A stretch of DNA of 64,000 nt. Origin: Coffea arabica. Its lineage: Eukaryota; Streptophyta; Magnoliopsida; Gentianales; Rubiaceae. The stretch spans positions 25,500,001 to 25,564,000 of the forward strand of contig NC_092312.1 of NCBI RefSeq assembly GCF_036785885.1, written 5' to 3'. Numbering within the stretch: the stretch's first letter is position 1; each line of letters begins with the position of its first letter. Of the stretch, positions 1 to 10,316 are shown one piece after another. Position numbers and translations under genes: made by a program. Below the pieces are notes generated by a model. That model searched no databases, had not been told where the DNA came from, and was given only the letters and a program-made list of their open reading frames with translations.

Positions 1-1010
1 ATGTGGTTTTAAAGATCAAAGGTTGGCACCAGCCTTAAACTCTGTCCTTATTGAACCAGAATTTGACTCACTTCTTGCATTTGCGGCACATATTCCCCTT
101 TCCAAAAAGAATATCTGATGTTTTAAGCATTGTGATTTGTCCATCATGACGTGAAAAATATGAAGAATTGGATCCTATGACAGCAAAAAAATATTGCATT
201 CTCGATTTGCTGCTTGCCTTTCCCTCTCGTGCAGCATTGGATTTCACAAATCTTTTCGTTTATCTCAACTCGTTTGTTCGTTGCGTGAAGAACCCTTTCA
301 GCATCTTGGTTCTTCTTTTGTTATGTAGGATTCTTTGACACGGCATATGTATGTTGGACATATCTCTCAGGATGCCATTGTAACGATGAAATAGATGTAT
401 CATAATCTTGCTTAAGAACAAAACGGAAAATTTTATTATGGTTTTCAATACATATTCAAGGGACCTCTTTTCTGAACTCAAATTAGCTGCAAAAAAGTGG
501 AACAACTTTGAACTGATTGCGTTGGCCAAAAGTAATTCAGACATGACATGATTTGCTCTCCTTGCTAAACTATGTTAAGATCTCAAATAGTTCGTGTTTG
601 AAAAAATGTCAATTTAGTTCACTTCCCCAAGCAAATGAGTTGAGGAAAATGTAACGTTTAACTAATGCAAAAGGCAAAAAAGTGAAATAGTTTGTTACAC
701 TAAACAAACCGGTGTGTAAAGGATGCAATACAATCTAATACAAAGTAAATTGTACTGGATACAAAAGAATAAAGTCTAACAGAGAGATCTTTGATGCAAA
801 TCGTACTATCTTTTTTCAATTTTTGGTAGGAAAAATTTTGAGTATATTTGGCTCTAATCACCACCACGAGTCAGTATTTCCCCTTTGTACCATATATTGC
901 TTACAAGGGTTGGGTCGGTTTGGCATTAGGGTATATCTTTGGGATTGTAAGCCCCTTATAAGGGTTTTATAGATTGCTTACCAATACAGTTTTCATATTG
1001 ACAACGACAT
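1..1010. other. Noncoding flank, left part of segmental duplication copy 1
   Basis: No supportable gene. Bases about 50-700 align by eye, with indels, to about 19540-19990. Shared landmarks include CCAGAATTTGACT, GATGTTTTAAGC, CCTATGACAGCA/CCTGTGACAGCA and GAAATAGATGT. In copy 2 this block starts about 540 bases downstream of the SMP-30-like gene, so the left window edge may lie just 3' of another copy of that gene; this is inference. The rest is AT-rich intergenic DNA. Confidence 0.5.
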
Positions 1011-1011
1011 T

Positions 1012-1270
1012 CAAACACTCTTTGTTTGGATTAGCTGTTTTTTAGGGTGTTTTTGAAAAATTTTACTGTAGCAGAGTTTTTAGAGTTTATTTTGGGATTT
1101 TTTAGAAAATATTTTGAAATATTTAAGAGTAGTAGAGTTAAAATATATTTTGGGATATTTTTTAAACATAAAAAAAAATTTAGACCACTTTTCAGAGTAG
1201 CTTTTAGAGTACTTTTTAAAAGATTTTTGAAAAATTAGTTTTTGAAAAACTGAAGGATCCAAACAGTTTT
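1012..1270. mobile_element. MITE with TTTGTTTGGAT / ATCCAAACAG ends
   Basis: A roughly 260-bp AT-rich sequence opens with TTTGTTTGGATTAGC and closes with GGATCCAAACAG, giving short inverted termini. The inside is full of TTTTTAGAGT and TTTTGAAAAAT runs that are partly self-complementary. It encodes nothing. Small non-autonomous DNA elements with GTTTGGA-type ends are common in plant intergenic DNA. I could not find a clear target-site duplication. Confidence 0.45.
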
Positions 1271-1970
1271 AAGTTCGTCGTTATCAACTGGACCAACCTG
1301 TGTTGGCTATCATTTTGCTAGTTGCTAGCCGTGCCTGTAATTGATTCAGTTGATACTAGAGTAAGTGGTAGAAATTATAACGTAAAATTGCAGCAAAAGC
1401 CCCATAAGTTCCGTTTTGTTACCATCTAAGGTGAATCATGGACGCTATCTTTAATTTAATTTCTAGAAGAACCATTTTAACATGACACCTAGAACTATCA
1501 ACCCAAGTCGCTAAAATTGCAAAGAAAGAAATGGGAACACAAATAAAAATAATCATAAACTGAGATATCAAAAAGGAAAACTATCCACTACACAAGCCGC
1601 CTTGAATAATTCTGACTAGTCTGAACTTATACAACATGATTTGAGCAATGATGTTTCTCCAAATCCTTCTTCTTCTTTTTTTAAAGAAAGGACTAAGAGA
1701 AAAGGGGAATGAGTAATGGTGTCCCTAACTTGCGAGTTTGCCGTCATTGACAGCGCTTTTTACGTGTTGCCTTGAAAATTATTCAATACACACAACACGT
1801 AATATTGACATTTGACCATGTTCTGAAACTTTATTACTTTATGCCCTATGATTGCCATCAATCTTTTAGCACGAGAGTTTCTCAATAAACGTATTATTCA
1901 TTAGGCAAATCAGAGTTAAAAAAAAAAAAAAACGAGAGAGAGAGAGAGGGAAAATGGTTAAACATGTAAT
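1271..1970. other. Intergenic, part of segmental duplication copy 1
   Basis: No gene is visible. Short blocks around 1640-1830 (GAGCAATGATGT, TTACGTGTTGCCTT-like, ATTTGACCAT) are collinear with 23865-24020, so the segmental duplication continues here. A poly-A run followed by (GA)n sits at 1918-1950. Confidence 0.4.
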
Positions 1971-2122
1971 GTCGTTTGGATTTTTATTTTCTAAGACAAA
2001 ATTTTAATGCTCTCCGTAAATATAATTTTCAATTACTTTTTTCACTTCATATACATCAAATCGCTGTAGTACACTTTTTTCTACTAAAATTTCAACAAAA
2101 AAAAAATAGAAATCCAAATTCT
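1968..2122. mobile_element. Short MITE, GTTTGGATTT...AAATCCAAAT
   Basis: About 150 bp bounded by GTTTGGATTTTTATTTTCT and its imperfect complement ending GAAATCCAAATTC. The core resembles CACTTCATATACATCAAATC, a motif also found in the element-like stretches near 3200-3560, 27460-27600, 54370-54510 and 54735-54850. This points to a small family of related MITEs. It sits directly upstream of the small-protein gene promoter and is absent from the equivalent place in copy 2. Confidence 0.45.
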
Positions 2123-2370
2123 CACAAATTCTAGCTCTTAATCATTAAAAGCCAGTCATAATGATACACTTAAATCGATCAGGAATTTATACAACAAATG
2201 TACAAGGATAAGTGGTCAATGCCTCCGGTTGATTATCTCCAATATTAGCAAGGCCTACAAGTCACAACTACGGTGCATATTACCAGACAGGAAAGTTCCT
2301 GTCTCCTCTGTCCCGGCCTCTAGTCAAAGAGGTACTACGCCACTTCATTTTTCTTCCTCGACGCTGCATG

Positions 2371-2378
2371 TATAAAAG
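2371..2378 (+). promoter_or_regulatory. TATA box of the small membrane protein gene, copy 1
   Basis: TATAAAAG lies 110 bases upstream of the start codon at 2488. The paralogue has TATATAAA at a similar distance, so the promoter was duplicated with the gene. The 5' leader sequence CTTCTGATCAAAACCC is also shared. Confidence 0.6.
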
Positions 2379-2487
2379 GAGGTTTTGCATGAGGCTCATC
2401 TCAACTTATTTAACAGTATTCTTTCTTTCGATCATAAGTCGCTTACACTTCTGATCAAAACCCTTTTCTTCTCGATCATTTTTAGCC

Positions 2488-2763
2488 ATGGAAATCGTAG
2501 AAAACTTGGGAGATGTATTGTTTAAAGTGGGCTTGTTTGTTTTAGTTCAAGCTCTAGTGTATCTTATTTTATCCCAGTCTTCCAACGTCTTCTCCAACAC
2601 ACAAAGGTCCTTTAGTTTCAAGCCTGCCCGGTCGATCAGCATCCGGCGGATGGCGGCGGCTTTGGCGGATATCCCGGCCGGAGGAGAGTCGTCTCCTACT
2701 GCTAATTGTGGAAGATCTCTCACCAGACAGAAGTCAACCTTGCAGGAATATTATTCTGATTGA
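2488..2763 (+). CDS. Small single-pass membrane protein, unknown function, copy 1
   Basis: This intronless reading frame encodes 91 residues starting MEIVENLGD. Residues about 9-28 form one hydrophobic segment (FKVGLFVLVQALVYLIL), probably a membrane anchor. A basic Ser/Arg-rich stretch follows (FSFKPARSISIRRMAAALAD), then a Pro/Gly-rich linker (PAGGESSP) and a variable tail. I do not recognise a named domain. The paralogue at 24600-24869 is nearly identical up to about residue 70 and differs in the tail, which argues for purifying selection on the N-terminal two thirds. The start is supported by the plant-like context GCCATGG and by conservation of this methionine. Similar short proteins with a hydrophobic N-terminus and an R/S-rich tail occur in other plants as uncharacterised proteins (recollection, not checked). 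Confidence 0.7.
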   Translation: MEIVENLGDVLFKVGLFVLVQALVYLILSQSSNVFSNTQRSFSFKPARSISIRRMAAALADIPAGGESSPTANCGRSLTRQKSTLQEYYSD

Positions 2764-3700
2764 TTATTCTGGAAGAGTAGAATATTTTTCCATAAAACTT
2801 TATGCCTAGATTTTGTGGGTGATTTCACAATTATTATTATTATTAGTATTTTGATTTTGGTGTTTTTAGCCTTTTAGGTATGGTTTTGTTCCTTGAGAGT
2901 AGTTGAAACACAACTCTTATGATTCTTTTGTAAATATGGATTTTCTGTTGGCCTCAACAATAAATAATTTTGATTTTCTTGTTTGGCACTTTGAAGTTTA
3001 CTGTTATTGGATTTAAAAAAACAGAAAAGGTTTTTGGCTACTTCAATATATTTTTTTGGTGGAAATATCATTTTACTCAGGGATCGATTTTAAAAGATGG
3101 ATTAGGTATTTGATTTTTGATCATTGATGAAAGTCAAACATTGACATATTTGCTTGGATACAAAATTATATCAGATATTTACATTATAAATATATTTTTC
3201 AATTCACTTTTTCTTTGTATTTAAATTACGTTTTTATTTCATATATATCATATCATAAAAGTGTTACAGTAATTATTCTAAATAATATTTCAAATAATAT
3301 CCTATCCAAGGGCATAGATTTTCACAATTTAAGTGGGGTAGACCAAACAATACTATATAATAAGGCAAAATGGTTTAACTTTGTTCGGATAGAGTATTAT
3401 TCCAAATAATTATTTAGAATAATTACTGTAATACTTTTTGTGATGTGATGTATGTGAGATAAAAAGGTGATTGAGAATATAAAAAGGTAGATTGAGAAAT
3501 ATGTTTATGATGCAAGTGAAATTTTTCTTTGGAAAAATTATTTATCAAATAATTTGTTTCCGATCGCAATACTGTAATTGATCATTTGATTAAACTTTTC
3601 GGCAGTCCTAAACTGATCCAAAAGTTGACAAGGTTTGCCTAACTTGATAGAGGAGGAGTTGGTGCTTAGTTTACAAAAAAATTGCATAATATGGTCCAGT
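2764..3700. other. 3' flank of copy 1 with MITE-like palindromic sequence
   Basis: The first 350 bases align to the 3' flank of the paralogue at 24870-25240 (shared CTTCAATATATTT and GATCGATT). Around 3160-3560 lies a MITE-like stretch whose halves are roughly inverted: ATCATAAAAGTGTTACAGTAATTATT near 3250-3290 opposes AATAATTACTGTAATACTTTTTGTGATG near 3415-3445, written here in part only. No gene is visible. A further shared block, AGAGGAGGAG with flanks, is at 3650 and 25410. Confidence 0.4.
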
Positions 3701-3753
3701 ATAATATCTACCTTGTATATAAGAAGGGAGCAAGGTTTAGTGTTTTCCTTTCC

Positions 3754-4020
3754 TTATGCCACGCGGCTTCTTAATTATCTGACAAATGGCAACGTACAAT
3801 GTTTCTTGCAAATTGTCTAAAGCTTTCTCTTGTCCGAAGCCTTGTATTTCCTTCTTTTGGCATTGAACTGTTCCTTTCTCAATTCTCGTTAGTGCTCCCC
3901 TTATCTTTTGCCATAGGCTTCTTAATTCTCTAACAAGTGGCAAAGTCAAATATTCCTTGCAACTTGACCGAAGCTTTTTCCTTCTTTTGGCAATGCACTG
4001 TTTCTTTCTCAGTCAGATTG
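3754..4020. repeat. Imperfect tandem duplication, about 150-bp period
   Basis: Two adjacent units share GGCTTCTTAATT, a TGGCAA-containing segment, CTTGCAA, CGAAGC and TTCCTTCTTTTGGCA. The first runs from about 3754 and the second from about 3908. No coding role is apparent. Confidence 0.5.
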
Positions 4021-5390
4021 CCATTGAAACCTTTTCCTCTTTTCTCTCTACCACATGACTATTCTGAGCAAAAATTCGCCGCACCTATTCTGAGCAAGTC
4101 CAATTCCAAACGCCTATACTATCAAACCCAGCAGGTCAGCAACCCTCTTCAAGCATGTAAAAAGTTTGGATTTTTTCATGATTTGTGAGATGGGCTTTGT
4201 GAGTTCCTTTTTCAAGCCAGTGGGTCAATGGCTACTCTTGCAGACGTTTGATTGCTGATTACTCACATGGTGTTTATACTTTAGAGGAGGAAAATTGGGA
4301 GCAGGTGAACTACTTAACCCATTTCTGTATCAATTTTATGTTGCCCAATTGTTGGACACTCACGTGATAATTGTACTTTAAAGGAGTGAAATTGGGGGAT
4401 TTTTTGTTAGATTAGGTATGGCATTCTATTCTTATTAGCTTTGCTATTCAATTTTCCGCTCAAATCATGCTTCTATTCAATTCTCATCAGACGTACGATT
4501 ATAATGAGAAATATCTGTTTAGATGTAATTTTCCTCTTATTCCAGTTATGATAAGAAATAGGTTTCCTATTCACTTATCTTGGACCTTTTCCAGTGATTT
4601 ACGAAATCAAAAAAATGGAATAGACGTATTTATCAGTGCATGGTGCTAGCTCCTCTGCCTTATGAACTACAAGAAGAAGCCTCCGAGTCTTTACACCTTG
4701 TTCTCTGGAGTCTCTTTGGTGAGAAAAAATCTTCCCCTTTTTTTTGCCAAATTTTCGACGTATAAATAATACACAGATTAATAAATTCTAATATACATAG
4801 ATGCTTCAATTGATAGGTTCCTTTTGCTGCGGTTCCTCTAAGGAATCCTTTAACTTGAAGGTCAGTTTGTTGTCTTTCTTGAATCTATGAATAGCTTTTC
4901 TTCATTTATGTGACTATATTTTCATAAGTAAAATTTCACTTTTCCCTTTTCTTTTTAATAGTTTTTTTTTTCAGTTTCTGCTTCATTTATTTTAAGTTTA
5001 TTGGTGCTATTTGTTTTGTGTGATTCTTTGTGAAACAAATGATTGCTTATTTGAGAAGGTGATTTTGTTAATATTGATAGTTATACTTTTTCTGCAAATA
5101 AAGCACAATAAATAAAGGAGAAAATTGGTAAAAACTTAAAGCTTGATGCAAACATTCTTCATCATCCACTCCAAACTCCAGTGGTTGATGACATTTTTAA
5201 GAGTCCAATGAGCCTGTTGATGACTACAACCCTTTGGTAATCTTCTTTTGTGTCCTATTGCAACCCTTTGACAATTATGCTACTGCTACCCATTCACCTA
5301 AAAAAACAAGCCAAAAATGAAGATACCAATCACTAGCTTTTAAATTGCTCTATTACTTAATGAAAACTAGCACTTTTATTATTAGACTTA
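4021..5390. other. Intergenic or 5' region of the RPA-like locus
   Basis: No convincing gene. Short exon-like stretches near 4660-4715 and 4818-4855 are flanked by GT/AG-like sites and could be upstream pieces of the degraded RPA-like gene, but I cannot match them to anything. Confidence 0.3.
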
Positions 5391-6292
5391 TTCCTGACAA
5401 CTAAGCCTGGGAGTGGCCTTCTGATTAATCCTCCCACTTCTGAAGCAAATGCACTCAAAGAATGGTACGTATGTTCTTTCATCATTTAAGTTAAACTTTT
5501 CTAGATCCTTTTGATAAATTATAGTCTGTTGCATTAATTTTTTGGATAGGTATAATGCAAATAAAGAAGAAATTGCAGAGTTGATACAACAAATGGCATA
5601 CAAAGATTCATCTAAGTTGTTGCCACCTCCAAGTGCTAATGACATGATTAGTGTAGCCAATGCACTTAACACACTCAAAGATGTATCTTCCTTTTTCATT
5701 TATATCTTGATTTATATCTTTTAGCCATCCAAAATAATGCAAGACTCAGGTGTTCTTCTTTCTGTTCGCAAAAACATCTATTAGGTGAAAACAACTTGGA
5801 TAATAAGAAAAATCAGTTTGACCCCTGGGCAATAAAAATTCTGGTTTGAAGCATGTGAGAACTGCCAAAAGGCTATCAATGTTGACGTATGATGGGTTAT
5901 GAGATGCTCATCTTGCAAAGAAGAGAGCAAAGTTGTAGCAAGGTAATTACCAAATTAAGTTTCCTTCTCTTGTAATGAAAAATTAGAATATAATATTTTA
6001 TTTCCAATGTGTAATAGGACCCGAATTGGGATTACTATGGATGATAGTACGGGCTCCATAAACACTATTATCTTTGACCTTGATGCTGAAAAGCTTATCC
6101 CATTTACAGTGCTTCAATTTTGGGAAGCTCATAATGAGGTAAGCTAACAATCTTGGCAACAAAAAATTCTGCTACAAGTTTAACTCTTGCATGATAATAC
6201 AACTACCAGCTTAATACATCTTGCTTAAAGTTGTCGATTCTTTTTCCCTTCATAGATTTCTTAATTTTCCCCTTCAACTACCATGAACTTCA

Positions 6293-6297
6293 TGTGC
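6293..6297. repeat. 5-bp target-site duplication TGTGC (left)
   Basis: TGTGC precedes the 5' LTR and is repeated exactly at 13326-13330 after the 3' LTR. A 5-bp duplication is the hallmark of LTR retrotransposon integration. Confidence 0.9.
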
Positions 6298-7654
6298 TGA
6301 TAGGTTGCAATTTTATCATTTATTTTATTATTAATTTTCCCTATTACCTGACCCGATGTAGATTAATTGCTAGATTCTGCTCACTTTTGATATTTTACAT
6401 TTATTTCAGTGAGTAGAACGAAAATATCATAACAAGTGCCAATTTGACAATCGTTAGAAAGGAGTTCAATTAGCAAGTGTCCAGGGGTATTTTTGGAATA
6501 TCAAGACGCGACCCATTTTGGTAATTTGCGAAAGACAGCACTGGAAAAAAGGAACAAAAGACCGAAGTCTTCCTTACCGTTGGGGGGCGCCGCACAATAA
6601 CTAGGCATTAGAGTAGAAGCATCAAATAGGAAATAGGAATAGCAGGGAACTAGCACTAATGGAGATTTAGCTTTTGACTTTTCTTCGCATAGGCTCTTGG
6701 TAGCTTTATTCACTTGTATGTCAAGACCAATTGAAACATTGAATGATTCTCTGTGACTTCGCTTTTCGTCAACATTCGATGAGTTGAATTTGCCAAATTC
6801 CCAAGACAATGGCCGCAACTTTCTTTTCAATTTTGTATGGATTTTTTGCATCGAATATGGCCTAATTTTCTTACTCTAGTCAAGGGACAACAGAGGCTCT
6901 GACTCGCCTAAAAATTGTGAGATTAATTTAATTTTATCCTTTCCTTTTATTTATTGGTATTCGCATATTTCTTGATTGCAATACTTATGATTATTTAATT
7001 AATTGATTGTCTTGGATCCGGATAATTAGTTAATTTGATAATCTATTGTCAATTAGGGCATTAAATTCGTAATTGTTTAATTACCTCAAAATAGTGTCAA
7101 CTGGCATGATTAGATTTGTGTCGGGAGAATACGCGAGCTAATCTAAAATAACCCTGATAGTGTGTTATTTGATTAGAATAGAACTCCTCTAATACGTAAG
7201 ACAATTGGAGAATTAAATCTTACGGATGTATTTAAAATTATTTCTCAATTAGGACAGTGATTAATGGGCGTACCTTAATTACTGGCACAGTAAGGAGGGG
7301 TTGACTGTCATTGCTTGTTTGACAATTATAATCTATTTATTAGTAAATAATTGGAATTGCCTTTATTTCAATGATCAATTAAATGAACCATTGTTGAGGT
7401 TATTTCTTAGCTAGATCATTAGTTATCATTCATTTGACTTTAGTAAATTGTTATTTAATTTTTAGTAGTTTCTTGAATTTTATTTGCATTTATTTGATTG
7501 TCACCTTCTGCACAAAAATACTCCCTGATTATTGTGAATTTGAAAAGAAACAGTTACACCCAATCCCTGTGGATTCGACCTTATTTACCACTATCTACAG
7601 AAATTAACTTTAGTTGAACAGATTTTTATTATTACACATGCCCGACACCTGTCA
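6298..7654 (+). repeat. 5' LTR
   Basis: A 1357-bp LTR, TGATAGG...CTGTCA, near-identical along its length to 11979-13325. Open reading frames inside both LTRs (for example minus strand 6501-6851 and 12337-12522) are paired copies of LTR sequence and are not genes. Confidence 0.9.
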
Positions 7655-7659
7655 ATTTT

Positions 7660-7676
7660 TGGCGCCGTTGTCGAGG
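7660..7676 (+). other. Primer-binding site (tRNA-Asp type)
   Basis: TGGCGCCGTTGTCGAGG lies five bases after the 5' LTR. It resembles the tRNA-Asp primer-binding site TGGCGCCGTTGCCGGGG used by many plant Gypsy elements, with two differences. Confidence 0.75.
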
Positions 7677-7762
7677 ACTGGTGCCAGATTAATTTGTTTC
7701 TTTTTGAGTTCATCTTGTTTTCATTTTTTTATTTATTTTTCTCTTATTTTTTTATATAGTTT

Positions 7763-8521
7763 ATGGCTGTTAACATTCCATATTTTGATGATAGACTGGA
7801 CTTTATTCCTGAATGGGGTTATGAGACTCGTGTTTTTCCTAATGATCAATGGGTTGTTGCAAATTGTGAAACTTATTTTGTCTCAGATTATTCAACCGAC
7901 ACATGCCCTGCATTTTAAGATAATCTAAGTGCTCCAATTGATACTTTTGGAGATTTTTCACCTCGATTTCAAACGTGGTATGACCCTTACCCAAACAGGT
8001 ATGATCAAGGATTGTGGGATAATTCCAATTTTAATTATACGACCGGTCCAATGAATTTTCAACAGCAAGAGTCTCAACAACCATCATCCATGTCATGTAT
8101 GTCTCTTGAAAAAATGATTGAATTACTAGCTACTAATACATATCGATTTTATCAGGAGACACAAACGAGTATTCGTAACATGGCAGATCAAGTGCATCTA
8201 CTGACATCCAAGATAACGCAATTGGCTTCTTACATTTGTGAAGAATTGCCCTCACAGATCAACATCAACCTTGAGAAAGATGAGAGTGCAATTATCCGGT
8301 CAAATGGCATAGAACTGCAAGAGTTTCAAGGAAACGAATCTAAAGATGCAGTTGAAAAAAAAGTTGATGTGCAAAAAATGAGCCCTCAATATCAACTCGT
8401 CCAAGTGAATGAATCCAATGAACAACCTCCAAATGCGGTTACATCTCCTCCATTTCTTAATCAATATTCTCCTGACTCTTATTCTTTAATTTCTGTTAAT
8501 GAATTGACTTTATTATACTAG
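7763..8521 (+). pseudogene. Gag-like ORF of the LTR retrotransposon, one internal stop
   Basis: From the ATG at 7763 a frame runs to a stop at 8519-8521, broken only by a TAA at 7916-7918. It starts MAVNIPYFDDRLDF. After the stop it continues through a Gln/Ser-rich stretch (MNFQQQESQQPSS) and a helix-prone region (EKMIELLATNTYRFYQETQ) with the look of a plant Gypsy gag linker or coiled coil. There is no CCHC zinc knuckle and no pol behind it. This fits a gag-only or degraded non-autonomous element. Assignment rests on position after the primer-binding site and on composition. Confidence 0.6.
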
Positions 8522-8929
8522 AAAATCTTGAATTTCATGACAAGAATAAATTAAGAGTGGCGATGCAAGATATCTTGGACCAATAAATACATGTGAGGGA
8601 GGATTGAATGGAGAATTCAAATTATCGTTGATTTGTTTGGCGCCATTTACTAGTCCATGGAAGACTGTAACTCGTGTACTCAAGAATTACTCTATTTACG
8701 AGGGTTATTAGAACTATATAGAGAATGAATCATTAAAACGAGTCACAAGATTTTATCCTCCATGAACAAACATGACAATGTCTAGTCAAAAACGTTAAAA
8801 AAAGGCGCTCATTGGGAGGCAGCCCAATTTCTTTTAGTCATTTGTTCGTTTTTATTTGTTAGTTTAAATATGTTTTCCTTGAATTTGACTGATTTCGGGT
8901 TTCAATTTTCGTTTTTTATGATTTGTAGG

Positions 8930-9085
8930 TGTCTCTTTGACTTGACGCGCCCACGTCAAGTCGTTTGGAGAGCTCATTGTCAGAAAGGTTCTTGCCTTTT
9001 TGACGCGCCCGCATCAAGTCGTATGGAGAGCCCATGGTCAGAAGAGTTCCTGCCCTCTTGACGTGCCCACGTCACGTTCGCGGGA
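8930..9085. repeat. Tandem repeat with GACGCGCCC...GTCAAGTCGT motif inside the retrotransposon
   Basis: Three successive units carry TTGACGCGCCCACGTCAAG, TTGACGCGCCCGCATCAAG and TTGACGTGCCCACGTCA, separated by GGAGAGC(T/C)CAT and GTCAGAA. The period is about 65 bases. Each unit is partly self-complementary (TTGACG...CGTCAA) and could fold into a hairpin in the transcript. Confidence 0.6.
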
Positions 9086-10316
9086 AAGGTAAGTATTCAA
9101 AATTCGAAAACAGATTTCGATTTCCTGTTACTCTCTAATTTTGAATTTCGATAATAAGTTTTGTTCATAATAATAATATTCAAAAAAATAAAAAAAATTA
9201 TAATTACCAAAAAAAAAAATGGGTCTTTCCGTTTAACTATAACTTCTGATTTCCAAAATTAGAATTTACAAAAAACTAAAAATGAAAAAATAAAGAAAAA
9301 ATAAAAAAAAACTATTTTGTTTTTGTTTTTCTCTTTTCTTTTTTTTTCTTTCTTTGCTTTTTCTTTCTTTCTCTTTTCTTTCTTTCTTCTCCCCTGTTTC
9401 TTCTTCTCTTTCGCCCGAGCACCCCTCACGCCTGCCGCTATCTCGCTCATCATCCACGTCACGTCGCCGCCACTTCCAGCCGCTCCATCATCGTGCTTCG
9501 GAAACCCACTTGTATTTGGCAGCTCTCATGCATCATGCGGGTCTTACACCTCACTTTGGTTATCACCCACCATTTTGACCCGATTTCAAGGAAATTTTGT
9601 TGCCCTATCTCCTACTTTTAATATTTATTTGCTACATTGGGGGCAATGTATCGTTTAGGTGTGGGGGGATCAGCTGTGGTGCTAGTTTTACTAATTTTTA
9701 GTTTCTATTTTTTTCCTTTATTTTTAGTTAGTTATTTGTCTATCTTTCATTCATTCTCTTTCTTTTTTTTTAGTGCTTAACTCTCATGTGAATACCAAAG
9801 TTTAATGTTGGGTTATTAACTCTAATTCTACTATTGCCATGTTTTAATAATAAAAAGTGTATCTAATTAATGTGGTTGAACTCAAGAACATCTCTTTAGT
9901 GAATATCGGTGATTATTTGACTCTTTTAATTTTTGGTTAACTTTTCTAGGCCTTGAGAATTATTGCTGGCATTTTCATGTGAATTGGTCCAATGATTAAC
10001 TTTAGTTATCCATGTTTGAAAAAAATGAGGCCAGCTGCTTTTTCTTTGTGATATTGTGAGATATTGTGTTATCTGATTGTGAAATAAAATTGATTGTACT
10101 CCGCTATTTGTTACTACTGAGTAACCAGGGATCTTCATCTAAAGTGTCGATTCTCGCATCAAAATGTATTAATTTCTATGAGTACGTGGTCGTATAGCGA
10201 TAGGAGTTGAGTAACCGGGCTCCTTCATCTGACAAATGTTAGAGTTCGCGTCAAAAGGCTCCGACAGCTAGAGACTAAGTTTTTTGTGCTATTGAAAAAA
10301 AAGAAAAAAAAATAAA
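9085..10316. other. Noncoding retrotransposon interior
   Basis: AT-rich and pyrimidine-rich sequence, with a long TTTC/CT-rich tract at 9310-9420. Overlapping frames here on both strands are low-complexity. GGGGGCAATGTATCGTTTAGG near 9637 (first 20 bases shown up to GTTTAG) resembles text usually found downstream of gag-pol in such elements. No pol domain is seen. Confidence 0.5.
10308..10316. repeat. 9-bp target-site duplication AAAAATAAA (left)
   Basis: AAAAATAAA at 10308-10316 is repeated exactly at 11633-11641. A 9-bp duplication is typical of Mutator-like elements. The sequence is low-complexity, so chance is a small concern, but the long terminal inverted repeats support the boundary. 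Confidence 0.75.

Noticed and set aside
1047..1262. 63- and 60-codon frames on both strands
   Set aside because: Phe/Lys-rich products of an AT-rich MITE.
6501..6851. 116-codon minus-strand frame, with a partner at 12337-12522
   Set aside because: Both are the same LTR sequence; the repeat of the frame in the second LTR with changed length shows it is not under coding constraint.
9259..9578. Overlapping frames rich in Phe/Ser/Lys/Glu on both strands
   Set aside because: Low-complexity TTTC/CT-rich tract in the LTR retrotransposon interior.
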